A stretch of DNA of 9,300 bases from RGIG7300 sp045657645 (GCA_045657645.1 JAZOTL010000001.1:1-9300); one strand, 5' to 3'. Positions 1-6,834 are shown, counted from the first letter of the stretch. Made by a program: numbers and translations. The notes: generated from the sequence alone by a model not told the origin.

Positions 1-2
1 AT

Positions 3-1148
3 CCCGGCAGCTCTTGCCTTCTCCGTCTCTTCGGTAGTGAACTCAACGTCTGCGTTATCACAGATGATAAGCGCATCCGCGAAGCACTCCCCACCATTAA
101 GTACCTTGCAGATAACGGTGCAAAGGTAGTTCTCTGCTCCCATATGGGTCGTCCGAAGGGCGAGTTCAATATGGCATTCTCTCTTGCTCCCGTAGCGGCT
201 CGTCTTTCTGAGCTTCTGGGCAAAGAGGTAGCTCTTGCAAAGGACGTTATCGGAGAAGATGCACAGGCTAAGGCTGCTGCTCTTAACGAAGGCGACGTTA
301 TGCTTATAGAGAACGTTCGTTTCCACAAGGAAGAAACCAAAAATGATCCCGATTTCGCAAAGGCACTTGCATCCTTTGCAGATATCTTTGTAAACGACGC
401 ATTCGGTACAGCTCACCGTGCACACGCTTCTACCGCAGGTGTTGCTGATTACCTCCCTGCTGTATGCGGTTACCTTATCCAGAAGGAAATTTCCATTATG
501 GGTACTGCATTAAGCGATCCCAAGCGCCCCTTCGTTGCTATCCTCGGCGGTGCAAAGGTTTCCGATAAGATAGGCGTTATCAAGAACCTTATCAACAAGG
601 TTGATACCCTCATCATCGGCGGCGGTATGGCTTACACCTTCTTCAAGGCTAACGGCTATGAAATAGGTACCTCCATCTGCGAAGACGATAAGATCGAGCT
701 TGCTCGTGAGCTCCAGGAAGAAGCAAAGGCTAAGGGCGTTAACTTCCTCCTTCCTATCGATAACAGAACAGGCGACAAGTATGATCCTGACTGTGATTTC
801 AAGCTTGTTGATTCTGACAACATTCCCGAAGGCTATATGGGTCTTGATATCGGTCCCAAGACCGAAGCTATTTTCGCTGAGGCTATCAAGAACGCAGGTA
901 CTGTAGTATGGAACGGTCCTATGGGCGTTTCCGAGTGGGAAAGATTTGCTTCCGGTACACGTGCAGTTGCTACTGCTGTTGCTGAAAGTGGCGCAGTTTC
1001 CATCATCGGCGGCGGTGACTCTGCTGCAGCTATCAACACTCTCGGCTTTGCTGATAAGATGACCCACATTTCCACAGGCGGCGGCGCATCTCTTGAATTC
1101 CTTGAAGGTCTTGAGCTCCCCGGCATCGCTTGTCTTCAGGACAAATAA
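3..1148 (+). CDS. pgk: Phosphoglycerate kinase, 5' end outside window
   Basis: Phosphoglycerate kinase is the cytoplasmic glycolytic enzyme that moves a phosphate from 1,3-bisphosphoglycerate to ADP. The frame is open to the left edge, so the true start lies outside; about 381 residues are visible against roughly 395-400 in the family. Family motifs seen in order are ITDDKRI (from about position 57), SHMGRPKG (from about 138), ENVRFHKEE (from 309), FVNDAFGTAHR, GGAKVSDKI, GGGMAYTFFKA, NGPMGVSEWE (the family more often has GPMGVFE), and the C-terminal nucleotide-binding GGGDSAAAI (from 1008) and STGGGASLEF. The first ~50 bases are odd: the frame does not give the conserved R-x-D-F-N-V-P segment that precedes ITDD (see findings). 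tpiA follows after 16 nt, the usual clostridial glycolytic order. Codon use is biased (AAG for Lys, CTT/CTC for Leu), as in a highly expressed gene. Confidence 0.97.
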   Translation, partial: PGSSCLLRLFGSELNVCVITDDKRIREALPTIKYLADNGAKVVLCSHMGRPKGEFNMAFSLAPVAARLSELLGKEVALAKDVIGEDAQAKAAALNEGDVMLIENVRFHKEETKNDPDFAKALASFADIFVNDAFGTAHRAHASTAGVADYLPAVCGYLIQKEISIMGTALSDPKRPFVAILGGAKVSDKIGVIKNLINKVDTLIIGGGMAYTFFKANGYEIGTSICEDDKIELARELQEEAKAKGVNFLLPIDNRTGDKYDPDCDFKLVDSDNIPEGYMGLDIGPKTEAIFAEAIKNAGTVVWNGPMGVSEWERFASGTRAVATAVAESGAVSIIGGGDSAAAINTLGFADKMTHISTGGGASLEFLEGLELPGIACLQDK

Positions 1149-1164
1149 TTTGGAGGTAGCTACA

Positions 1165-1935
1165 ATGAATACAGCTAAGAGAAGAACAGTTATAGCAGGA
1201 AACTGGAAGATGAATATGACTCCCTCCCAGACTACTGCTCTTATAAACGAAATGAAGACTACCCTTCCCGCTTCCCCCGCTTGTGACGTAGTTCTCTGCG
1301 TTCCCTTTGTTGATATTGCAGCAGCAAAGGCAGCAGCAGAAGGTAGCGTTATCAAGATTGGTGCAGAAAACGTGCACTTTGAAGCAAAGGGCGCATTTAC
1401 CGGTGAAATATCCGCAGAAATGCTTGTTGAGTGCGGCGTTGAATACGTTATCGTTGGTCACAGCGAACGCCGTCAGTACTTTGGCGAAACCGATGAAACA
1501 GTTAACAAGAGACTTACCGCAGCTGTTAATGCAGGCCTTACAGGTATCCTTTGCGTAGGTGAGCTCAAGGAAGAAAGACTTCAGGACATCACCGCAGAGG
1601 TTGTTGCAAAGCAGACAAAGGTTGCTCTTCAGGGCTTTACCGCTGAAATGCTTAAGAAGGTTATCATTGCATACGAGCCTGTATGGGCAATCGGCACAGG
1701 CCTTACCGCTACAAGCGACCAGGCTGAAGAGGTTTGCGCTATCATCCGTGGCGTACTTGCTGCTAAATACGGCGAAGACGTTGCAGAGTCCGTTACTATC
1801 CAGTACGGCGGTTCTATGAACGCAGGTAACGCAAAGGAGCTCCTCTCCAAGACCAACGTAGACGGCGGTCTTATCGGCGGTGCTTCCCTCAAGGCAGCAG
1901 ACTTTGCTACCATTGTTGAGGCTTCTAACCAGTAA
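1165..1935 (+). CDS. tpiA: Triosephosphate isomerase
   Basis: This enzyme interconverts dihydroxyacetone phosphate and glyceraldehyde 3-phosphate as a cytoplasmic TIM-barrel dimer. The 256-residue length is normal. Active-site signatures are all present: AGNWKMN with N13 and K15, VGHSERR with the electrophilic H99, AYEPVWAIGTG with the catalytic base E171 and the start of flexible loop 6, and the phosphate-binding YGGSMNAGN and GGLIGGASL segments near 214-242. The frame is open further upstream into pgk, but the ATG at 1165 is chosen because a GGAGG ribosome binding site (1152-1156) lies 8 nt before it and the protein then begins as family members do. It lies 16 nt after pgk, is surely co-transcribed with it, and is closed by the hairpin at 1950-1985. 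Confidence 0.98.
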   Translation: MNTAKRRTVIAGNWKMNMTPSQTTALINEMKTTLPASPACDVVLCVPFVDIAAAKAAAEGSVIKIGAENVHFEAKGAFTGEISAEMLVECGVEYVIVGHSERRQYFGETDETVNKRLTAAVNAGLTGILCVGELKEERLQDITAEVVAKQTKVALQGFTAEMLKKVIIAYEPVWAIGTGLTATSDQAEEVCAIIRGVLAAKYGEDVAESVTIQYGGSMNAGNAKELLSKTNVDGGLIGGASLKAADFATIVEASNQ

Positions 1936-1949
1936 TTAAATTAAGATAT

Positions 1950-1985
1950 AAAAAAAGAATTCGACGAAAGTCGAATTCTTTTTTT
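1950..1985. terminator. Bidirectional intrinsic terminator
   Basis: A perfect 9-bp stem GAATTCGAC / GTCGAATTC (1957-1965 with 1970-1978) closes on a GAAA (GNRA) loop. Seven A (1950-1956) lie on its left and seven T (1979-1985) on its right, so on either strand the hairpin is followed by a U tract. It sits between the tpiA stop and the stop codon of the convergent phosphoesterase gene, whose last codon overlaps the T tract. It should terminate both operons. Confidence 0.93.
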
Positions 1986-2655
1986 ATGGTTCAAATATTT
2001 CAAAATCGTTTTCTTTGAGAAATTCATTCATTTTGACAACTCTTTCAGCCGCATAATCCTCAACGCGGTGACCGTCAAAACCAACGCTTATTTTAAGTCC
2101 GGAATTTCTCACAAGCTTTTGCTGTTGCTTGTTTATCATAAATTCAGAAACGTAATCGTGGATACGCCAGTTATGAATAGAATCATAGTTCACGTTCATT
2201 TCCCAAAAGATATCATTGGCCGCAAGCTTTCTGAAAAACACGCCGGGATCGTAACCCTTAATATAGCAATATTCAAAAAGGTCTGTATGAGCAATGCCTA
2301 CCCTGCAATCTATGGTAGCTGCAAAGTTATCTATGTTTTTTACAACGCTGTCACTATGCTGTATGTGTTCTACAAGGCAATAATCAAATGAAGAAAGATC
2401 AAGACCGTTCTTTGGCAGATGGGCAGGCAAAGTAGAGAGCTCTATACCGCAAAATAGCCTGATTTTGCCCTCGTATTCCTTTTTAAGCAACTTTATTTCC
2501 TCAACGTACTCCTGTAAGCGCTCACCTATGCCGTAATTATGGTCGGATATTCCAAAATGAGTTACGCCACCATTCAGGGCTGCATCTATAATCTCATGAG
2601 GGTCATCTCTTCCACAGTCCGAATAATAGGTATGGGAATGAAGATCCTGTATCAT
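1984..2655 (-). CDS. PHP-domain metal-dependent phosphoesterase (histidinol-phosphatase-like)
   Basis: This 223-residue protein has the PHP-family metal-ligand motifs in the right order: DLHSHTYYSD (H6, H8, D13), GISDHN (D38, H39), GIEL (E72), H97 and H100 in VEHIQH, GIAHTD (H123), and GFDGH near the C-terminus (D194, H196). The PHP family includes histidinol-phosphatase HisK, nucleotide phosphoesterases and polymerase-associated domains. With no his genes nearby, the context favours a phosphoesterase acting on a sugar phosphate or nucleotide, but the substrate cannot be read from sequence. The start is supported by AGAGGA (2661-2666) 5 nt upstream. It is the last gene of the leftward operon, 24 nt after the kinase gene, and its TAA overlaps the shared terminator. 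There is no signal peptide, so it is cytoplasmic. Confidence 0.87.
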   Translation of the reverse strand: MIQDLHSHTYYSDCGRDDPHEIIDAALNGGVTHFGISDHNYGIGERLQEYVEEIKLLKKEYEGKIRLFCGIELSTLPAHLPKNGLDLSSFDYCLVEHIQHSDSVVKNIDNFAATIDCRVGIAHTDLFEYCYIKGYDPGVFFRKLAANDIFWEMNVNYDSIHNWRIHDYVSEFMINKQQQKLVRNSGLKISVGFDGHRVEDYAAERVVKMNEFLKENDFEIFEP

Positions 2656-2679
2656 AAATTTCCTCTAACTACAATAACT

Positions 2680-3645
2680 TTATTCTTTTATAATATATCT
2701 GAAATCTTTATACTCTTCTTTAAGCTGAGCAATTTCCTCATCACTCAAGGTTCTTCCCTCAATAAAAGGAAGTACCATAACCGCGCCAACTATAGGCTCA
2801 AAATAAGGAATTATTACCTGACGTTCAGGTTGTTCTTCCTTAACGCGAGCTATGAAGGCATCAGAGATACGTCTGTCATTTTTGAAATGACCGCCTTCAA
2901 GAACTATGGGAACGTCCATAGGCACGTTGCGGCGTCTTATAAGACCCATCGCCTGCTCTGCAAGGTTTACACCACACTCACACAGCAATCTTTGAGCCAC
3001 CTTATCGCCCATTCTTGCGGCCTCACCTACGCAGCCTGCACAGCTTGCAACAGCGGCAGTAGGAGATTTACCCTCGGTATAATAAACCTTAACGGTTGCT
3101 TCTCCTAAGTCCTTTGTGCCAAAATGCTTACATATAAGGTCGGTAATAAGGGTCTTTTCGCCCCTCTGCTCAAAATCCTTTATGGCTTCGGCAAAAGCCA
3201 TTCTGCCCATATGGTATCCGCTTCCCTCATCGTGTATAACCGCACCGTAACCGCCGGCTTCAGCGCTGTTTTCACCGTTGCAGTAGAAGATAACCGAGCC
3301 TGTACCTGAAAGAGCTATAACCGCAGGCTCTTTAGCAAATGCGGAAAGAAGTCCTATAAAACCCTCACCGCCGCGGTCATCAATATTATTAACCTTTATC
3401 TTCTTACGCAGGGAGTCGGTCATAATATGGGACATAACACCGAAAACGTTTTCGATCTCAGTTACTCCCGTTCCTGCAAGAAGCGCATCCATACACTCGT
3501 CCGCATTTTTGCGTAAAAGGGCTTCGTCGGAAGAGCGTACGTTCATACTGCCCGCACGTGTATGCTTTACAAGTCTTAAATTTTCATCAAAAAGTATGGC
3601 GTCTATCTTTGTTCCGCCGCCGTCAAAGGCTATATAGTATTTCAT
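2680..3645 (-). CDS. BadF/BadG-type ATPase, N-acetylglucosamine kinase-like
   Basis: This 321-residue protein belongs to the ASKHA sugar kinase fold (BadF/BadG/BcrA/BcrD ATPase family). The N-terminal phosphate-1 loop FDGGGTKID has D8 and G9-G11; a second phosphate loop is LSGTGSV (112-118). GGYGAVIHDEGSGYHMG (131-147) is the typical conserved block of bacterial N-acetylglucosamine-kinase-like members. LEGGHFKN (249-256) and FEPIVGA (282-288) form the C-terminal nucleotide-binding part. The frame continues upstream, but the ATG at 3645 is chosen because it places FDGGGTK at the normal distance and has GAGG 5 nt before it. That GAGG uses the last two bases of the TGA of the isomerase gene (TGAGGCAAAAATG), implying coupling. 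The expected role is ATP-dependent phosphorylation of an amino sugar or similar sugar; the exact substrate is inference. Confidence 0.87.
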   Translation of the reverse strand: MKYYIAFDGGGTKIDAILFDENLRLVKHTRAGSMNVRSSDEALLRKNADECMDALLAGTGVTEIENVFGVMSHIMTDSLRKKIKVNNIDDRGGEGFIGLLSAFAKEPAVIALSGTGSVIFYCNGENSAEAGGYGAVIHDEGSGYHMGRMAFAEAIKDFEQRGEKTLITDLICKHFGTKDLGEATVKVYYTEGKSPTAAVASCAGCVGEAARMGDKVAQRLLCECGVNLAEQAMGLIRRRNVPMDVPIVLEGGHFKNDRRISDAFIARVKEEQPERQVIIPYFEPIVGAVMVLPFIEGRTLSDEEIAQLKEEYKDFRYIIKE

Positions 3646-3652
3646 TTTTGCC

Positions 3653-4390
3653 TCACATATAGAAGATATTATCTTTATATTCAGAAAGGATACGTGCGTT
3701 GTGTTCGGTACCGCCATCAATATTGGCACTCATAAACACAGGGGGAACCACGTTTTGTGCAAGGAGCTTTTCAACTGCCTCTATAACCAAAGCATTAAGA
3801 AGAGCTGCTCCTACAGCGGTTGAAGTAGGTCCTATGCGCTCAGGCAACCCGTCAAGCTTAACAGCCGCATCGCTTACACATCCGCAGTTATCAATAACTA
3901 TATCACACACCTCATAAAGCTTCTTTCCGGAAGGAGCTCTGCTTGTAACAGAGGTAGAGTATTCAAGGTTGGTAATAGCAATGGTATGCACACCGTTACG
4001 TGCGGCCTCCTCTGCCATTTCAACGGGAACAGTATTTCTGCCCGAAACAGAATGAATAATAAGAACGTCACCGGCAGAAAGTTTATTTTCGGAAAAGATT
4101 ATCTTTGCAAGGCCGGGTAAGCGTTCAAGCATACTTGTCATTGTAACGGGGCGTGTGTTAAGCATAAATCCGGGGAAAAATATAGGATTTACCGTAACCA
4201 TACCACCTGAACGGTAGAATATCTCTTCTGCCAGTATACCTGCATGGGAACATCCAAAGGCGTATACGTTTTTCTTAGCCTTTGTTGCTTCGCATATAAG
4301 GTCTGCCGCGTGGTCAATGCTCTCTGCACCCAGGCTCCAAGCACGGGTCAAACAGTCATTAACGTTATCTATATAAACTTTTCCTTTCAT
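3653..4390 (-). CDS. UPF0309 SIS-domain phosphosugar isomerase-like protein
   Basis: This 245-residue single SIS-domain protein resembles the UPF0309 family nearly end to end. Recognisable blocks are VYAFGCSHAGILAEEIFYRSG (43-63), GDVLIIHSVSGRNTVPVEMA (108-126, SIS core with the Ser/Gly-rich phosphosugar loop), SVTSRAPSGKKLYE (147-160), DIVIDNCG (163-170), RIGPTSTAVGAALLNA (185-200) and SANIDGGTEHN (221-231). SIS domains bind phosphorylated sugars for isomerisation, etherase chemistry or sensing. UPF0309 members lack the helix-turn-helix of RpiR regulators, so an enzymatic role is likely, but the reaction is not established. The start has AGGAG (4398-4402) 7 nt upstream, directly after the stop of the DUF554 gene. 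The kinase gene follows after 7 nt, making an isomerase-kinase pair that probably acts on one sugar. Confidence 0.9.
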   Translation of the reverse strand: MKGKVYIDNVNDCLTRAWSLGAESIDHAADLICEATKAKKNVYAFGCSHAGILAEEIFYRSGGMVTVNPIFFPGFMLNTRPVTMTSMLERLPGLAKIIFSENKLSAGDVLIIHSVSGRNTVPVEMAEEAARNGVHTIAITNLEYSTSVTSRAPSGKKLYEVCDIVIDNCGCVSDAAVKLDGLPERIGPTSTAVGAALLNALVIEAVEKLLAQNVVPPVFMSANIDGGTEHNARILSEYKDNIFYM

Positions 4391-4403
4391 ATTCTCTCTC
4401 CTA

Positions 4404-5117
4404 TCAATATAAAAAATTATAAATAACGGGGATTTTTTCTACAATTATTACCATTATTGCATTTACAGCTATCGCAGGTACATAGTTCATAACCTTAAGC
4501 TTGGTTATTTTAATCATATTGGTACCGATTGCAATAATGATAACAAAGCCTACGCAGGACATTTCCCCTACCACAAGCTCACTCAAATAGGGGGATATCC
4601 ATTGTGACATAAGCGTAATTGCTCCTTGATATAAAAGAACGGGAAGGGCTGAGAGCATAACACCAAAGCCAAGCTGTGAGGTTAATATAACGGCAGTTAT
4701 ACCGTCAAGCAGAGATTTGGTAAAAAGTATATCGTGATTGCCCGAAATGCCGCTTTCAAGGGAACCAACTACAGCCATTGCCCCAACACAGTATAAAAGA
4801 CTTGCAGTAACAAAGCCCTCTGCCACAGAGGATTCTTCATCTCCACGAACAAGCTTGTTTTGTATACTGTCACCAAGGTTATTTAATCTTTTGTCTAAAT
4901 CAAGCCCTTCTCCTATAAGGGTACCAATAACCAGCGATATAATAAGCACCAGGGCATTTTTGCCTACCAAAGCACCCTGTATTCCTATAAACAGAATACA
5001 AAGACCAATGCCCTTCATTAGGCTATCGCCCATCTTATCGCTTATACCCTTTTTAAATAAAAGGCCGAATACGCCGCCAACAAGAATGGCTAAAACGTTT
5101 ACTATAGTACCTAACAT
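4404..5117 (-). CDS. DUF554 family integral membrane protein
   Basis: This 237-residue hydrophobic protein has about seven predicted membrane helices (approximately 2-20, 36-51, 54-70, 102-120, 136-171 as one or two spans, 184-202, 211-229). The N-terminus MLGTIVNVLAILVGGVFGLL and the MKGIGLCILFIGIQGAL segment are typical of DUF554 (YdfK-like) proteins. Conserved small and polar residues inside the helices (GTLIGEGLDLD at 65-75, GSLESG at 118-123, LLDGITAV at 136-143) suggest a channel or transporter, but the family function is unknown. Its ATG overlaps the TGA of the DUF711 gene by one base (TGATG). No good ribosome binding site precedes it (the nearest sequence is TTAAGAACTG), so translation probably depends on re-initiation. 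It is the only membrane protein of the operon. Confidence 0.9.
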   Translation of the reverse strand: MLGTIVNVLAILVGGVFGLLFKKGISDKMGDSLMKGIGLCILFIGIQGALVGKNALVLIISLVIGTLIGEGLDLDKRLNNLGDSIQNKLVRGDEESSVAEGFVTASLLYCVGAMAVVGSLESGISGNHDILFTKSLLDGITAVILTSQLGFGVMLSALPVLLYQGAITLMSQWISPYLSELVVGEMSCVGFVIIIAIGTNMIKITKLKVMNYVPAIAVNAIMVIIVEKIPVIYNFLY

Positions 5118-6481
5118 CAGTTCTTAAGGCTGTGTATAGGTGCCGGAATTCTTCCTCCGCGGAGGATAAATTGCTTGGGAGAATACTCGCTCAATTTCAT
5201 AATGGGAGCAGTACCTAAAAGACCGCCAAAGTCTATTTCCTCTCCCACTTTTTTACCGTAAGCAGGAATAACGCGAACGGCAGTTGTTTTGGTGTTAGCC
5301 ACACCGATAGAAATTTCATCTGCAATAAGTCCGCAGATAACAGCCTCAGGGGTGTCACCGGGCACGGCTATCATATCAAGACCAACAGAGCATACCGCGG
5401 TCATTGCTTCAAGCTTTTCAATAGACAAAGCTCCGCACTTAACCGCATCTATCATACCTGCATCCTCAGAAACAGGGATAAATGCACCTGAAAGACCGCC
5501 AACAGAAGAGGAAGCCATAACTCCACCCTTCTTAACGGCATCGTTAAGCATTGCAAGGCAGGCTGTAGTACCACAACCGCCGCACTTTTCAAGACCCATA
5601 CTTTCAAGTATATGGGCAACAGAGTCACCTACTGCAGGAGTAGGAGCAAGGGAAAGGTCTACTATACCAAAATCAACACCAAGACGGCGTGAAGCTTCCT
5701 TTGCTACAAGCTGGCCCATACGGGTTATCTTAAATGCGGTCTTCTTAACTATTTCTGCAAGCTCCAAAAGGTCACAATTTCCTGCACGCTTGATTGCAGA
5801 GTCCACAACACCGGGGCCGGAAACGCCTACGTTGATAACCTTTTCCGCTTCACCCATACCGTGGAACGCACCTGCAACAAAGGGGTTGTCCTCGGGAACG
5901 TTTGCAAACACAACAAGCTTTGCACAGCCTATAGAGCCCTTATCACGGGTAAGGTATGCCGTACGCTTGATAACGGAGCCCATTTCAATAATGGCGTCCA
6001 TATTTATACCCGCTTTAGTAGATGCCACGTTAACAGAGGAGCATACCATTTCGGTTTCGCTCAGCGCTTCGGGAATAACAGAGATAAGACGGCAGGCAGA
6101 ATCGCTCATACCCTTTTGCACAAGGGCACCAAAGCCGCCTATAAAGTTAATACCTATATCTCTTGCGGCTCTGTCCATAGCTTTTGCAGCCTTAATAAAA
6201 CCGTTTGCGGAAATAGCTCCGCCAACAAGGGATATGGGAGTAACCGAAACACGCTTATTGATTATCGGAATACCGTATTCCTTTTCAATATCCTCACCTA
6301 CACGCACAAGGTCCTTTGCGCTTGTAGTTATCTTATCGTAAATCTTAGTGGCAAACTTGTCATCGTCATCGCAAACGCAATCAAAGAGAGAGATACCCAT
6401 AGTGGTGGTACGGATATCAAGATTCTCCTCTTTTATCATATTGACGGTTTCAAGAACGTCATCCATTTTGATGATAGACAT
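5117..6481 (-). CDS. DUF711 / UPF0210 family protein
   Basis: This 454-residue cytoplasmic protein is of normal length for UPF0210. Recognisable segments are the N-terminal LDIRTTTMGISLFDC (21-35), INKRVSVTPISLVGG (75-88), GGFGALVQKGMS (115-126), VNVGVSGPGVVDSAI (216-230), KKTAFKITRMGQLVA (246-260), GVDFGIVDLSLAPTPAVGDSV (268-288), VGGLSGAFIPVSEDAGM (327-343) and the C-terminal FGGLLGTAPIM (418-428). Members are structurally related to the pyruvate formate-lyase/ribonucleotide reductase barrel, but no activity is established. C300-G-G-C303-G-T-T-A-C308 is a cysteine cluster that seems denser than usual. It follows the ACT gene by 8 nt, with a ribosome binding site that starts inside the ACT stop codon (TGAGGTGA). 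UPF0237 and UPF0210 genes are classic neighbours in Firmicutes, implying that the ACT protein regulates or partners this one. Confidence 0.95.
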   Translation of the reverse strand: MSIIKMDDVLETVNMIKEENLDIRTTTMGISLFDCVCDDDDKFATKIYDKITTSAKDLVRVGEDIEKEYGIPIINKRVSVTPISLVGGAISANGFIKAAKAMDRAARDIGINFIGGFGALVQKGMSDSACRLISVIPEALSETEMVCSSVNVASTKAGINMDAIIEMGSVIKRTAYLTRDKGSIGCAKLVVFANVPEDNPFVAGAFHGMGEAEKVINVGVSGPGVVDSAIKRAGNCDLLELAEIVKKTAFKITRMGQLVAKEASRRLGVDFGIVDLSLAPTPAVGDSVAHILESMGLEKCGGCGTTACLAMLNDAVKKGGVMASSSVGGLSGAFIPVSEDAGMIDAVKCGALSIEKLEAMTAVCSVGLDMIAVPGDTPEAVICGLIADEISIGVANTKTTAVRVIPAYGKKVGEEIDFGGLLGTAPIMKLSEYSPKQFILRGGRIPAPIHSLKN

Positions 6482-6489
6482 ACTTCACC

Positions 6490-6759
6490 TCATATTTTGT
6501 GCATGGAATTAAAGATATCCTCATGCATCATATGTATCTCAAGGCAGTTTTCACGGCCAAGATCGCTCATTATATCAACGAATTTCTTATAGTCAATGGT
6601 TATCTTATCAATATCCACAAGCATCATCATTGCAAAATAATCCTTTAAAACACTTTGTGAGATATCGATGATATTTACACCGTATTCACAGCACTTACCG
6701 CTTACCTTAGCAATAATACCTGTAGTATCGGTACCTACAACAGTTATAACAGCCCTCAT
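6490..6759 (-). CDS. ACT-domain protein, UPF0237 family
   Basis: This 89-residue protein is a single ACT domain with a short tail. The start MRAVITVVGTDTTGIIAKVS has the family glycine at the end of the first strand (VGTDTTGI), the VNIIDISQSVLKDYFAMMMLVDI block (28-50) is diagnostic, and the C-terminal HEDIFNSMHKI closes as other UPF0237 members do. ACT domains bind amino acids or related small molecules and usually dimerise; UPF0237 is the stand-alone, GcvR-like branch. The ligand here is not known. The start has GGAGGA (6763-6768) just upstream, and it is the first gene of the six-gene leftward operon. Together with the next gene (UPF0210) it makes the conserved pair seen in streptococci and many clostridia. 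Confidence 0.95.
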   Translation of the reverse strand: MRAVITVVGTDTTGIIAKVSGKCCEYGVNIIDISQSVLKDYFAMMMLVDIDKITIDYKKFVDIMSDLGRENCLEIHMMHEDIFNSMHKI

Positions 6760-6787
6760 ATTTCCTCCATTTTACGCCTTTTTTTAG

Positions 6788-6808
6788 CATATAATATACT
6801 ATTATATG
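6788..6808. repeat. Perfect 9-bp inverted repeat over the -10/+1 region
   Basis: CATATAATA (6788-6796) and TATTATATG (6800-6808) are exact reverse complements around the three bases TAC. The repeat covers about -9 to +12 of the predicted leftward promoter, where a repressor operator would be expected. It is wholly A/T apart from its end pair, so chance in an AT-rich promoter region is a real alternative. Confidence 0.5.
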
Positions 6809-6834
6809 ATACACTAAAAACCCCTAATAATCAA
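6806..6834 (-). promoter_or_regulatory. Predicted sigma-A promoter of the six-gene leftward operon
   Basis: On the minus strand TTGATT (6834-6829) is followed after exactly 17 nt by TATCAT (6811-6806), four and five matches to the -35 and -10 consensus. The start of transcription would fall near 6799, giving a leader of about 40 nt before the ACT gene. An alternative -10, TATAAT at 6806-6801, is perfect but has no reasonable -35 at 16-18 nt. The -10 region overlaps the perfect inverted repeat at 6788-6808. Confidence 0.6.

Noticed and set aside
1093..1164. Upstream in-frame start for tpiA inside pgk
   Set aside because: It would add 24 residues not found in triosephosphate isomerases; the ATG at 1165 has a strong ribosome binding site.
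510..1355. Minus-strand open frame of 281 codons opposite pgk and the start of tpiA
   Set aside because: It covers two certain glycolytic genes and spans their junction, with no family motif or ribosome binding site.
3646..3729. Upstream in-frame start for the kinase inside the isomerase gene
   Set aside because: It would put 28 extra residues before FDGGGTK, which normally lies at the very N-terminus; the ATG at 3645 has a coupled GAGG site.
5289..6341. Long open frame (350 codons) on the plus strand opposite the DUF711 gene
   Set aside because: It is fully antisense to a clearly recognised 454-residue family protein, has a low-complexity Ser/Thr/Ala/Pro/Ile-rich composition, and lacks a ribosome binding site. 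It is a codon-bias shadow.
5861..6592. Plus-strand open frame of 243 codons opposite DUF711 and the ACT gene
   Set aside because: It is antisense to two conserved genes and crosses their boundary, with unusual His/Cys/Asn-rich composition and no ribosome binding site.
6790..6795. Perfect TATAAT on the plus strand near the ACT gene
   Set aside because: No acceptable -35 lies 16-18 nt upstream, and the hexamer is one arm of the AT-rich palindrome.
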